Shown here: positions 1 to 8,071 of the stretch, piece by piece
Layout: the number at the start of each line of letters is the position of its first letter
Position numbering within the stretch: the stretch's first letter is position 1
Source: CAYUAG01 sp046483025
Lineage (GTDB): Bacteria; Zhuqueibacterota; QNDG01; CAYUAG01
Reading direction: 5' to 3'
NCBI GenBank assembly: GCA_046483025.1
Contig: JAWODZ010000051.1
Coordinates: 1-16,366, forward strand
Length of the DNA stretch: 16,366 nt
Notes under the pieces: generated by a model
Database searches by the model: none
What the model was told of the DNA's origin: nothing
The model's input: only the letters and a program-made list of their open reading frames with translations
Position numbers and translations under genes: made by a program

Positions 1-48
1 ATTGAAAAATTGGCTAATAATGGGTATGCATTTGCCAGTGTAGCGTAA
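1..48 (+). CDS. 3' end of a gene cut by the window edge, possibly Omp85/BamA-like
   Basis: The first 45 bases read in frame as IEKLANNGYAFASVA and end in TAA at 46-48. The phrase NGYAFASV resembles the end of a POTRA domain in Omp85/BamA-type outer-membrane assembly proteins, where a GYAFA.V segment is common. In that family the chain normally continues for a beta-barrel, so a stop here would mean a truncated copy. With only 15 residues visible the family call is weak, and a chance open frame cannot be excluded. Confidence 0.3.
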   Translation: MEKLANNGYAFASVA

Positions 49-185
49 AAGGGGACGGGAAATTAAGCACAAAAGATAATTTGAAGACATAGGATTGTTT
101 TAAGATAAACATATCCTAAGAAATTTTTTAAAAATTATGATTTAGGGGCTTAATTCCTTATACTCAAATGTTTTTCGACAGTCTC

Positions 186-207
186 GACAGGTCTCAAAAG
201 ACCTGTC
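186..207. repeat. short inverted repeat (GACAGGTCT type)
   Basis: GACAGGTCT (186-194) and AGACCTGTC (199-207) form a perfect 9-bp stem around a 4-base loop. No T-run follows on either strand, so it is not a simple terminator. I recall similar ACCTGTCAGGT-type palindromes scattered in intergenic DNA of Bacteroidota and related genomes. The 454-bp spacer holding it (49-453) also contains the repeats at 248-277 and 395-413 and is otherwise AT-rich and non-coding. Confidence 0.6.
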
Positions 208-247
208 AGGTCTGTACTGATCACTTTTCAAATCCATTTACCCTCAA

Positions 248-277
248 CCCTACCAAATTTTCAAAACCTGGTAGGTT
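248..277. repeat. short inverted repeat (CCTACCA/TGGTAGG)
   Basis: CCTACCA (249-255) pairs with TGGTAGG (269-275), and flanking AAC and GTT extend the symmetry with one bulged C. The spacer is 13 bases. It lies about 40 bases from the GACAGGTCT palindrome. Both look like short mobile or relic intergenic elements rather than regulatory sites. Confidence 0.5.
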
Positions 278-394
278 CAAAAATTCTAAAAACCATATAA
301 ATTTGCTCAAAATAAACTTATTAATATATCTTAATTAACTAATCTCACAATGTCAAATAAAAAATAATATTAATGACCCCTTCTATACCACAGT

Positions 395-413
395 CCCCCT
401 TTCCCAAAGGGGG
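395..413. repeat. CCCCCTTT/AAAGGGGG hairpin repeat
   Basis: CCCCCTTT (395-402) and AAAGGGGG (406-413) form a perfect 8-bp stem with loop CCC, followed by TTACAGGGGGATTG. This matches a C/G-run hairpin that is widespread between genes of many environmental bacteria. It sits about 40 bases past the stop of the minus-strand BNR gene and could act as a transcript-end hairpin, but no U-tract follows in that direction. Confidence 0.6.
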
Positions 414-453
414 TTACAGGGGGATTGCATCCCTCTTATCTTCTTCGACAGTC

Positions 454-3400
454 TCAGAACCTCTTGATCTCCGGAAAAAAAGAAAAACCCGACTCTTCAA
501 CCTGCTGATAAAATTCTCTCACTTTTTCATCAAATAAAGTGTTGTATTGATCCAGAGCTTCCTGCAAATGTTTCTCCGCCCTGTCTAAATATTTAAGTTG
601 AGAATCGGTTGATTTATCATAGGAAGAGCTCAAGGATCGAGTGACATACCAGAAATCTCTCATTACATTATCGCTCCTGGCTATGCCCTGTTTTTCACCT
701 GGGATCTGAAGAAAAAGTCTGGTTACTTCTTTTATTTCCTTTTTCAGGACCTGAGCCGATTCTTGAATTGTTTTATACATACTATTTTCTTCTTGCTTTT
801 GCTTTGTTTTTTCAATAATCAGATCTATTGTTCTATTGGTCTCTTTGATCTGATCAATGACATCCGCAATAAGTTCAGTCTTTTTTCCAACCTGGACAAT
901 CATAGCATACTTTTCTTTATATTCTTCTAAAGGAATATCCTCTCTTGGATCAGGAAGTATATTAACATTTTGAAAAATTTCCTGATCACCAAAAGCAATA
1001 TTTATGATATATTCTCCCGGAATAATTTCAGGCCCATAACCATCTCTGTCTCTTTCTTCTTCAGTGAGAGAGGGGCGTTTAAAACCTTCTCTTCTTAAAT
1101 CCCAGTATATTCTGTTTATTCCCTTTGCAACCGGTCCCTCAAAATCTCGTACCAGAGTACTGTCAAGATCATACACCCGTATTTCAACCTTCTTGTCTTC
1201 TTTTTTCTTCTCATTATCATCTGTGTTATCTTCTTTGATTAATTCCGGATTCAAATAATAAGTAATCATGGCACCGTAAGGTCTGTTCTCTCCCTTGAAT
1301 ATAGCATCCGCCGGAAAATGATACCCTTTTGCCTGTCTGTTCTCATGTAAATAAGAATCGGGAATCTTAAACATATGCATGGATTTATTAAAAAACTGTT
1401 CGTTTATTCTTCCTAGAGGCCGGATATTATCTATCACAAAAGCTGCCCTGCCATGGGTTCCGATTACCAAATCATGTTCCCGGGGATGAATAACCATATC
1501 GCGAACCGGTACTGTAGGCACACCCTGAGTCCATTTCATCCAGTGTTCGCCATCATCAAAGCTCACATATAAACCAAATTCAGTTCCCAGATAAAGAAGC
1601 TCCGGATTAACAGGATCCTGTCTTATCACATGAGCAAAGCCCCAGACTTCATTTTCTTTATCTTTTACCGGATCATTCTTGGCCAGACTCTTCCAGTGCC
1701 GGCCGTAATCTTCTGTTTTATATACATAGGTTTCCCAGTTGCTGCGACGGTGATCGTCAAAGACTGCATACGCTTCGGCCTCATTAAATTTTGAGGCTTC
1801 TATATGAGAACACCATGTATGTTGAGGCAGATCAGGAATATTTTTTACTGTATTTGTCCAGGTTTCACCATTATCTCTGGTAACCTGTACATTGCCGTCA
1901 TCCGTACCTACCCAGATCACTCCCTGTTTTACCGGACTGGGAGAAATGGTTATTATTGTGGTATGATTTTCTGCTCCGGTTACATCATACGTCAGCCCGC
2001 CACTCTCTTCCTGTTTCTGTTTGCCGGGATCATCAGTAGTAAGATCCGGACTGATCACTTCCCAGCTCTCTCCCTTGTCAGTACTTTTATGAACAAACTG
2101 ACTGCCGTAATAAATTATAGCGGGATCAAAAGGATCTATGGCAATGGCTGCATTCCAGTTAAAACGAAGATCAATGGAATCAGCCGGAGCGGGAGGTCGG
2201 ATATCTCTCCGTTCTCCGGTTTCAATATTAAATCTCATTAAATAACCCTGCTGGGACATGGAATATCCCACTTGGGGATTTTCCGGATCACTTAGAGTAG
2301 CAAAGCCATCCCCGAATCCAACTTCTATCCAGTGATAATTACGTATACCTCCTTCTTCCCAGAGATAACCGGGACCGCGCCAGGATCCGTTATCCTGCAT
2401 ACCCCCGTAAATATTATAGGGTAATTGATTATCCACACTGATATGATAAAACTGAGCCACTGGAATGTTAGGTATAAATTTCCATGACTGACCGCGATCA
2501 TAACTGATTGCTACACCCCCATCATTTCCATCTATCATAAAAGATCCGTCTTCCGGATGTATCCACAGAGCATGATGATCAGAATGGATTCTGGAACGGA
2601 CAGATTCAAATGATTTTCCTCCGTCTGCACTTACTTTTAATCGAGATTGAAGGGAAAAGATGCGGTTTTCATTTTCAGGATCCACCCGGATATCAGCATA
2701 GTAGAAAGGTCTGGAATTAACACCTGATTCTTTATTCACAATCTTCCAGGATTCACCCCCATTTTCTGATCGGCATAAACAGTTTTTCTCTGCTTCAATC
2801 AGCGCATACACAACTCTGGGATTATTCTGTGCAACCGCAATCCCGATCCTGCCCAGATCTCCTTTTGGAATTCCTTGCTCGGAAGATATCTTCTTCCAGT
2901 GTTCTCCTCCGTCATTTGTAACATACAATCCGCTCCCCGGTCCTCCGGACTTAAAAAACCAGGGCCAGCGTCTATGTTCCCACATAGCTGTAAATAGTTT
3001 ATTAGGATTGGAGGGATCCATGACTAAATCTGCACAACCTGTCTTGTCATTCACATACAGTATTTTTTCCCAGGTATTTCCTCCGTCTGTGGTTTTGTAC
3101 ACCCCTCTTTCAGGATTTTCACCCCAGGTAGTTCCCAAGGCTCCGGCATAGGCAATATCCGGATTATCAGGGTGAAGGATGATTCTGTGAATTTTTTCTG
3201 TATTTTTCAGACCAATACATTTCCAGGTTTTACCTCCGTCCATACTTTTAAATGCTCCGTTACCAACTCCCACACTGTTTCTGGGATTACCTTCTCCTGT
3301 TCCAACCCAGATTATACTGGGATTTTTCTGAAATACTGACACAGCCCCGATAGAGGAAACCGGCTGATCATCAAAAATCGGCTTCCAGGTAATACCCATG

Positions 3401-3630
3401 TTAGTTGATTTCCACAATCCTCCGGTTGCAGCTCCGATGTAAATAATATCCGGATTGGAATGAACAACCGCAATATCAGCAATACGCCCGCTCATTCCGG
3501 CCGGACCGATTGATCTAGCTTTTAATCCTTTAAATAAATCAGATTTATATTGATCATCAGCAGAGACAATTCCGGTTAAGAGAATTAGACACAGAATGAA
3601 AATAAAAACTTCTGTACGCCTGTTTTTCAT
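454..3630 (-). CDS. secreted BNR/VPS10 (sortilin-like) beta-propeller protein, 1058 aa
   Basis: Residues 1-24 form a signal peptide (KNRR, a hydrophobic core, then VSA before DD), so the product is exported. From about residue 70 to 740 there are repeated Asp-box/BNR motifs of the form S/T-x-D-x-G-x-x-W, for example SMDGGKTWK near 129, TTDGGNTWE near 180, TNDGGEHWK near 238 and STDKGESWE further on. These are typical of multi-bladed propellers in the sortilin/VPS10 and glycosidase-like families. The C-terminus has an Ig-like segment (GINRIYWDLR to PGEYIINI) and a charged helical tail. No type IX sorting tail is obvious. GGAGG lies six bases before the ATG. Homologues are often annotated as glycosyl hydrolase, but I see nothing that fixes an enzymatic activity; binding or processing of polymers is inference. 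It appears monocistronic. Confidence 0.85.
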   Translation of the reverse strand: MKNRRTEVFIFILCLILLTGIVSADDQYKSDLFKGLKARSIGPAGMSGRIADIAVVHSNPDIIYIGAATGGLWKSTNMGITWKPIFDDQPVSSIGAVSVFQKNPSIIWVGTGEGNPRNSVGVGNGAFKSMDGGKTWKCIGLKNTEKIHRIILHPDNPDIAYAGALGTTWGENPERGVYKTTDGGNTWEKILYVNDKTGCADLVMDPSNPNKLFTAMWEHRRWPWFFKSGGPGSGLYVTNDGGEHWKKISSEQGIPKGDLGRIGIAVAQNNPRVVYALIEAEKNCLCRSENGGESWKIVNKESGVNSRPFYYADIRVDPENENRIFSLQSRLKVSADGGKSFESVRSRIHSDHHALWIHPEDGSFMIDGNDGGVAISYDRGQSWKFIPNIPVAQFYHISVDNQLPYNIYGGMQDNGSWRGPGYLWEEGGIRNYHWIEVGFGDGFATLSDPENPQVGYSMSQQGYLMRFNIETGERRDIRPPAPADSIDLRFNWNAAIAIDPFDPAIIYYGSQFVHKSTDKGESWEVISPDLTTDDPGKQKQEESGGLTYDVTGAENHTTIITISPSPVKQGVIWVGTDDGNVQVTRDNGETWTNTVKNIPDLPQHTWCSHIEASKFNEAEAYAVFDDHRRSNWETYVYKTEDYGRHWKSLAKNDPVKDKENEVWGFAHVIRQDPVNPELLYLGTEFGLYVSFDDGEHWMKWTQGVPTVPVRDMVIHPREHDLVIGTHGRAAFVIDNIRPLGRINEQFFNKSMHMFKIPDSYLHENRQAKGYHFPADAIFKGENRPYGAMITYYLNPELIKEDNTDDNEKKKEDKKVEIRVYDLDSTLVRDFEGPVAKGINRIYWDLRREGFKRPSLTEEERDRDGYGPEIIPGEYIINIAFGDQEIFQNVNILPDPREDIPLEEYKEKYAMIVQVGKKTELIADVIDQIKETNRTIDLIIEKTKQKQEENSMYKTIQESAQVLKKEIKEVTRLFLQIPGEKQGIARSDNVMRDFWYVTRSLSSSYDKSTDSQLKYLDRAEKHLQEALDQYNTLFDEKVREFYQQVEESGFSFFPEIKRF

Positions 3631-3714
3631 GGTTTTCCTCCATTGTTTAAAATTATTGGTTTTTTGTTCAATATAAGTAGAAGATCTATAACCATTACAT
3701 TTACTACAGATTTA

Positions 3715-3785
3715 CACGGATTAACACTGATTACATGATCATCCTTCAAAATTTTATATCCTTGTTTCATCTGTGTTAATCCGTG
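3715..3785. repeat. inverted repeat CACGGATTAACAC / GTGTTAATCCGTG
   Basis: A perfect 13-base inverted pair at 3715-3727 and 3773-3785 is separated by 45 bases. The text (acagatttacacggattaa, catctgtgttaatccgtgg) matches a family of non-coding sequence common in intergenic DNA of many environmental bacteria. It fills the 230-bp gap between the metal-transporter gene and the BNR gene, both read leftward. I see no gene in the gap. Confidence 0.65.
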
Positions 3786-3860
3786 GCTATACTTTTTCTT
3801 CTCTATTCGATTCGATAAAAAATAAAATATTTTATTGGATAATAGAAATAGAACAAATAA

Positions 3861-4574
3861 TCATAATCCCAGAAAAACTATCGCCAGCCCGCTCAAACAA
3901 ATCATTAAACCCGCAACGGGATGGATATATCGTTCCATTTTTCCCAGTTGTATAACATTTAATCCATATGAAACAGCAATCACTATAGTAAGCATAGTGA
4001 GTATAGTAACCACACCAAAAACAGCAGTAACCAGAATGAGACCGGTGATACTGTTCTTGGCAGCAGGATACATAAGAATGGGGATCAAGGGTTCACAGGG
4101 TCCGAATATAAATATAATAAAAAGGATCCAGGGGGTTATAGTTTGTTTTACCTCTGTATCATGGGTATGAGTATGACCCTGCTGGTGAACATGTTCATGC
4201 TTATGCTGAATTCCTTTGTCATGAAAATGTAAATGTGTATGAGGTTTATTCTGAATACTGCGGATCAGACCCCAGATAAAATACACAAAGCCGAATCCGA
4301 TTATCATCCAGGCAGCAAAATCTCCTCTGATTGATTCCAGAGCTTTAATTTTCGAAAGTGCCACTCCCAACATCACACCGATGATTCCTATGACAATCGA
4401 ACTTCCCACATGTCCCAGTCCGCAGAGAAATGTAATCAAGCTGGTTTTAGCAATACTCCAGCGTCTGGCTCGGGCAATCATGATAAAAGGCAAGTAATGA
4501 TCAGGACCAAAAATTGTATGCAAAAATCCCAGAGATGCAGCAGTACCCATGAGCACTAAAATTTCATTTGACAT
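3861..4574 (-). CDS. NicO/UreH-like membrane protein with His-rich loop, putative Ni/Co (metal) transporter
   Basis: The 237-residue product has about six hydrophobic segments in two groups of three, joined by a cytosol- or periplasm-facing loop. Residues 112-138 of the loop hold 11 histidines (HTHLHFH, HKHEHVH, HTHTH). Segment 1 carries H19 and the D25-H26 pair (FLHTIFGPDHYLPF), segment 2 has CGLGHVGSS, and the second half has GPCEP at 158-162. This pattern fits the RcnA/NicO/UreH and DsbD-like superfamily, in which the histidine loop and HxxxxxDH bind divalent metal. Nickel or cobalt transport is inferred from the family; the direction cannot be told. AAAGG lies seven bases before the ATG. 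No urease or hydrogenase genes are nearby. Confidence 0.75.
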   Translation of the reverse strand: MSNEILVLMGTAASLGFLHTIFGPDHYLPFIMIARARRWSIAKTSLITFLCGLGHVGSSIVIGIIGVMLGVALSKIKALESIRGDFAAWMIIGFGFVYFIWGLIRSIQNKPHTHLHFHDKGIQHKHEHVHQQGHTHTHDTEVKQTITPWILFIIFIFGPCEPLIPILMYPAAKNSITGLILVTAVFGVVTILTMLTIVIAVSYGLNVIQLGKMERYIHPVAGLMICLSGLAIVFLGL

Positions 4575-4962
4575 ATAAAACCTTTTAGATTAAAACTTAT
4601 CCTAAAATAGAAAAATTCATCTATTAATGCAAGATTTTTAAATTTATTTAAAAATATTTATTGACTTTTTTACCTGAGTTTATTAGTTTTTTTTTGAGAA
4701 TGTTAATAATTTTTATTTACAATATTTGTAATTAAAATTATTTATAAATAATTTTAATTAAGCCACTAAGTCCTAAAGGAACAAATTAATAAAGAATTTA
4801 ATCATTTGAATCCTTTATTAATCATCCAATATACTTAATCTCGAATTTTCTGATACTTAGTGTCTTTGAGTCTCGGTAGCTATACATTATAAAGTCTATT
4901 ATTGACACATAGATCTGAAATAATAAAAATTATCTAATAACTAATAATAGAAAAGGAAAAAA
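4575..4962. other. divergent AT-rich intergenic region with degenerate CTTAGTG repeat
   Basis: This 388-bp gap separates the leftward transporter from the rightward thioesterase. It is very AT-rich. It contains the degenerate arms GCCACTAAGTCCTAAAGG (4762 on) and CTTAGTGTCTTTGAGTCT (4856 on), which look like the eroded ends of a widespread CCACTAAGACACTAAG-type inverted element. No open frame in it looks coding. It must hold the promoters of both flanking genes. Confidence 0.5.
4902..4929 (+). promoter_or_regulatory. possible sigma70-type promoter of the thioesterase gene
   Basis: A perfect TTGACA lies at 4902-4907. The best -10 candidate is TAAAAA at 4924-4929 after a 16-base spacer (four of six matches to consensus). 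The site is about 35 bases upstream of the start codon, just before the AAAAGGAAAA ribosome site. The weak -10 and the AT-rich surroundings make this tentative. Confidence 0.3.
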
Positions 4963-5445
4963 ATGAATAAAAAAGCATTTCAGGATTATTATCCGGAAAA
5001 ATTAAGCTACTGCTATGGCTGCGGCCGGCTCAACAAACACGGTCTGCAAATCAAAAGCTTCTGGGATGGCGATGAAACCGTGGCTTATTTCACCCCCCGT
5101 GAATACCATATTGCTATTCCAGGATATGTTTATGGAGGTCTTATCTCATCTCTGGTAGATTGTCACGGTACCGGTACTGCTTCAGCGGCCGGATACCGGG
5201 CTGAAGGAAGAGAGATGGGCACTGAACCGCCCCTCCGATATGTAACTGCCTCTTTAAAAGTAGATTATCTTCGTCCTACTCCTCTGGGAGTGGAATTGGA
5301 GATTAGAGGGAAGTTAAAAGAAATCAAGGGAAGAAAAGTAATAGTTTCCATTAAAGTAATAGCAAAAGGAGAAGTAACCGCACAGGGAGAAGTAGTTGCC
5401 GTACAAATGCCCCAGGGTATGCTGCCGGGAGAAAAAAAATCCTGA
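4963..5445 (+). CDS. hotdog-fold thioesterase (PaaI/THEM4-like), 160 aa
   Basis: The protein has the single-domain hotdog layout: a central helix segment at 53-76 (GYVYGGLISSLVDCHGTGTA) and strands including SLKVDYLRPTPLG at 97-109. D66 occupies the usual acidic catalytic position of acyl-CoA thioesterases. The HGG that usually precedes the helix is YGG here. The N-terminus carries C17-x-x-C20 in CYGCGRLNKHGLQIK, a feature of a subset of PaaI-like proteins. Hydrolysis of an acyl-CoA is predicted from the family; the substrate is unknown. An AAAAGGAAAA purine tract precedes the ATG. The M24 peptidase gene follows after 87 bases in the same direction, so co-transcription is possible. Confidence 0.75.
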   Translation: MNKKAFQDYYPEKLSYCYGCGRLNKHGLQIKSFWDGDETVAYFTPREYHIAIPGYVYGGLISSLVDCHGTGTASAAGYRAEGREMGTEPPLRYVTASLKVDYLRPTPLGVELEIRGKLKEIKGRKVIVSIKVIAKGEVTAQGEVVAVQMPQGMLPGEKKS

Positions 5446-5470
5446 TCCCATTTTATAATGATGTAATTTA

Positions 5471-5496
5471 TACATCCTGTTAATCCTGTCAAAAAA
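5471..5496. repeat. interspersed fragment (tacatcctgttaatcctgtc + A-run)
   Basis: The gap between thioesterase and peptidase genes contains the phrase TACATCCTGTTAATCCTGTC followed by six A. I recognise this as recurrent intergenic text in many bacterial genomes. It occurs once here, so its repeat status rests on recall and not on a second copy in the window. Confidence 0.4.
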
Positions 5497-5532
5497 TAAT
5501 AATTAGAATAAATTAATATAAAGGAAAACTGT

Positions 5533-6744
5533 ATGCAGCTAACTAAAAGACATCTTGAGTTTTTAACTCCGAAATCAGAAATACTGAACCGAATTCAAAA
5601 TCTGCAATCAAATCTCCAGAAATCAACCATTGATCTTGCCTGGATTGAATTTTCGGTGGATCTTACCTATTTTACTGGTTCTGCACAGTCAGGCGTACTG
5701 TTGGTTCCTTATGACAAGAAGCCGGTTTTTTATGCTAAAAAAAGCCTGAACCGAGCAGAAAAAGAATCATCTCTTATCGTAAAACCTTATCCTGGCCGAA
5801 AAGCCCTCCTAAAAAAAGTCAGAGAAATGAGTAATAATTCCGGAAAAATTGGCTTATCCATGGATGTAACCCCTGCCTCCCGATATCTTTGGTTGCAGGA
5901 CACACTTACAGGATATGAAATTATGGATATCAGTATGATTATCCGGGTGCTGCGTGCAGTGAAAAGTAACTGGGAAATTCAGCAAATACAAGAAGCAGCT
6001 CATCAGGCAGATACAATTTTTCAGGAAGCAGCCCAGTTCATACATCCCGGCCAAACCGAACTTGTAGTCAGTGCCAATTTCGAAAAACGTATGCGTGAAT
6101 TAGGTCATTCCGGTACACTTCGTATACGGGGTTACAGTTCCGAACTTCCTGTAATCACTGTGGTTTCCGGTGACACCGCTCTGTATCCCATGAATTTCGA
6201 TGGGCCTTCCGGTGGAGAAGGCCCCTACCCTTCTGCTCCAACCGGAGCCGGTTGGAAAACACTGAAAAATGGCAACTCAGTACTGGTTGATATGGTAACT
6301 TCTTATAACGGATATTACTCGGACCAGACCCGGACCTTCTTTCTGGGCAAAAAACTCCCTCAACCTGCTCAGCATGCTTATAACTTCTGCTGTGAAGTAC
6401 TGAAAAAACTGGAAGAAATCCTGAATCCCGGAAATATTTGCTCTGATATTTATAAAAAAATATTCACCTGGGCTAAGGCCAAAGGATTACCTGAAGGGTT
6501 TATGGGATATGGTGAAAACCGGGTAAGATTTTTTGGACATGGAGTGGGGCTGGAACTGGATGAATTTCCCATCCTGGCTAATAAAATTGATCTGAAACTT
6601 CAACCCGGAATGGTGATAGCCATTGAACCCAAAGCTTACTTAAAAGGAATCGGAGCTCTTGGTCTGGAAAATACCTATGTCATTACTGATACAGGATATC
6701 AATGTCTTAATAAAGCTGATCAGGATATTACGTTTCTTTCCTAA
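5533..6744 (+). CDS. M24-family metallopeptidase (Xaa-Pro aminopeptidase/dipeptidase type)
   Basis: The 403-residue protein has a creatinase-like N-terminal domain (about 15-140, with DLAWIEFSVDLTYFTGS) and a pita-bread catalytic domain (about 145-400). All five metal ligands of the family are visible in order: D253 in VLVDMV, D264 in YYSDQTRTF, H336 in FFGHGVGLELDE, E365 in IAIEPKA and E379 in GLENTYVIT. It should therefore be an active two-metal cytoplasmic peptidase that removes a residue before proline or cleaves X-Pro dipeptides. There is no signal peptide. AAGGA precedes the ATG. Length is usual for PepP/PepQ-like proteins; which of the two activities applies cannot be settled from sequence alone. 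Confidence 0.88.
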   Translation: MQLTKRHLEFLTPKSEILNRIQNLQSNLQKSTIDLAWIEFSVDLTYFTGSAQSGVLLVPYDKKPVFYAKKSLNRAEKESSLIVKPYPGRKALLKKVREMSNNSGKIGLSMDVTPASRYLWLQDTLTGYEIMDISMIIRVLRAVKSNWEIQQIQEAAHQADTIFQEAAQFIHPGQTELVVSANFEKRMRELGHSGTLRIRGYSSELPVITVVSGDTALYPMNFDGPSGGEGPYPSAPTGAGWKTLKNGNSVLVDMVTSYNGYYSDQTRTFFLGKKLPQPAQHAYNFCCEVLKKLEEILNPGNICSDIYKKIFTWAKAKGLPEGFMGYGENRVRFFGHGVGLELDEFPILANKIDLKLQPGMVIAIEPKAYLKGIGALGLENTYVITDTGYQCLNKADQDITFLS

Positions 6745-6778
6745 GTATTATATTTTTTAAAATGTTTATGAAATTTAG

Positions 6779-6815
6779 TATCGGGATCAATAGCAATAAC
6801 GATTCCGATACCGAT
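6779..6815. repeat. small hairpin TATCGG/CCGATA with duplicated CCGAT
   Basis: TATCGG (6779-6784) pairs with CCGATA (6805-6810) across 20 bases, and the next five bases repeat CCGAT. It lies in the 101-base gap before the lipoprotein gene. It may be eroded interspersed repeat or a regulator site; nothing here decides which. Confidence 0.3.
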
Positions 6816-6845
6816 TTTATTACTGTAATATAACAGGAGAATACA

Positions 6846-7988
6846 ATGACAAATAAACAAGAAATTACTTTCTTTCTTGCATTATATCTTATTATTTATT
6901 TTCTGATATCAGGGTGTAATAATAAGAACGGGACAACAGAACCGGAAGTAACAGTTGGTGAAGGATTCATGACTGTTCTGCCTTTAAAAGCAGAGGATTT
7001 TTATCTTTTTGTTAACCTGGGTCATCTGGGCCCTCCCGGACATACTTTTCCCTCTGATCACGGCGGATATTATCTGACCGACTGGGAACAGACAGTACCG
7101 GTATTCTCACCAGCTGACATGCAGGTGACTAGAATCACCAGAGTAGAACATGCAGTAGGCGGTTATTTTGATTATGATATGACCCTGTCTGTCAATAACG
7201 GTGATTTTGAAATAGTAATGGGGCATTTAAGTGGAATACATGTCGGTATACTGGCCCAGGCGCCAGCTTTTGATACAGATGATTGTACTACTTACACAAC
7301 CGGAGGCGAAACCTATACCCGCTGTCTGGTATGGACTGATATTCCTGTTTCAGCCGGGGATACTCTGGGATCAGCAGGTGGTAATCCGGGTCAATTTGGA
7401 TTGGATTTCGGAACCTTTGATCAAAATGTACACCATTCCTTTGCCAGCAGCCGCTTTGAAGATTACAAATATCCCCATACCGTTTCACCTCTGGATTACT
7501 TTACTGAAGAAATCCAAACAATTCTTCTTCCCATATGCGGAGATTATATTTGTGGTGTACCACTGACCCGGACTCAAGAACCTGTGGGCGGAACAGTTCA
7601 ATATGATCTGCCGGGCACGGCCCGGGGACTCTGGTTCAAACGGGGAGAACCTACATCTCCGGAAGACCCCCACCTGGCTCTGGTATACTGCAATGTGGAA
7701 GCGGATGTGCCGGTATTTTCTGTAGGTACTTCAATTCCTGATTTGAACACCGGTTTGTACACCTTTACTCCTGCTGCCACAGGAACAGCGAACCGGTTGT
7801 TCGGAGAAGTGGAACCGGGCAGTATGTACCGTTATGAGATCCGGAACCGCTGTTCCAATTCACCGGTATTTAATGCTGTAATACTCTTACAATTGACCAA
7901 TGATACTACTCTGAAGCTTGAAAAACAGCTGCCCGGTGACGGCCCGCCCTGGAGTTTTACTGATAATGCAGTGATTTTTGTACGGTGA
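6846..7988 (+). CDS. lipoprotein with divergent M23-like (LytM) domain
   Basis: A hydrophobic N-terminus ends in the lipobox LISGC with C24 as the lipidated residue, so the product is membrane anchored. Residues 55-220 follow the order of an M23 peptidase: GHTFPSDHGGYYLTD (H72, D79), a VFSPADMQVTRI turn, IVMGHLSGI (H127) and VSAGDTLGSAGG (168-178). Where active enzymes have the final HxH motif, this one reads LDFGTFD (186-192), so ligands are missing and activity is doubtful; a scaffold or activator role is possible. The pattern closes with HTVSPLDYF. The remaining 160 residues are beta-rich with Cys231, Cys236, Cys282 and Cys336, possibly disulfide-bonded. AGGAG precedes the ATG. The M23 relation is read from motif order only. 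Confidence 0.6.
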   Translation: MTNKQEITFFLALYLIIYFLISGCNNKNGTTEPEVTVGEGFMTVLPLKAEDFYLFVNLGHLGPPGHTFPSDHGGYYLTDWEQTVPVFSPADMQVTRITRVEHAVGGYFDYDMTLSVNNGDFEIVMGHLSGIHVGILAQAPAFDTDDCTTYTTGGETYTRCLVWTDIPVSAGDTLGSAGGNPGQFGLDFGTFDQNVHHSFASSRFEDYKYPHTVSPLDYFTEEIQTILLPICGDYICGVPLTRTQEPVGGTVQYDLPGTARGLWFKRGEPTSPEDPHLALVYCNVEADVPVFSVGTSIPDLNTGLYTFTPAATGTANRLFGEVEPGSMYRYEIRNRCSNSPVFNAVILLQLTNDTTLKLEKQLPGDGPPWSFTDNAVIFVR

Positions 7989-8071
7989 ATAATCTTTGCT
8001 CAAATCACTTTTAATATCCACTTTTTTTTAATAAAAATTAGGCTTTGGGACTGAGAAAAAAATTTTGAATA

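Noticed and set aside
104..144. Weak hairpin with following T-run (AGGATTG ... ATATCCT, then T-run)
   Set aside because: The stem is only about six pairs with a long AT-rich loop, which is expected by chance in DNA this AT-rich.
181..420. Candidate CRISPR-like or tandem repeat array
   Set aside because: The palindromes differ in sequence and spacing; there is no repeated unit with regular spacers.
1804..2241. 145-codon plus-strand open frame
   Set aside because: It lies wholly antisense within the BNR protein gene, whose Asp-box repeats are unambiguous.
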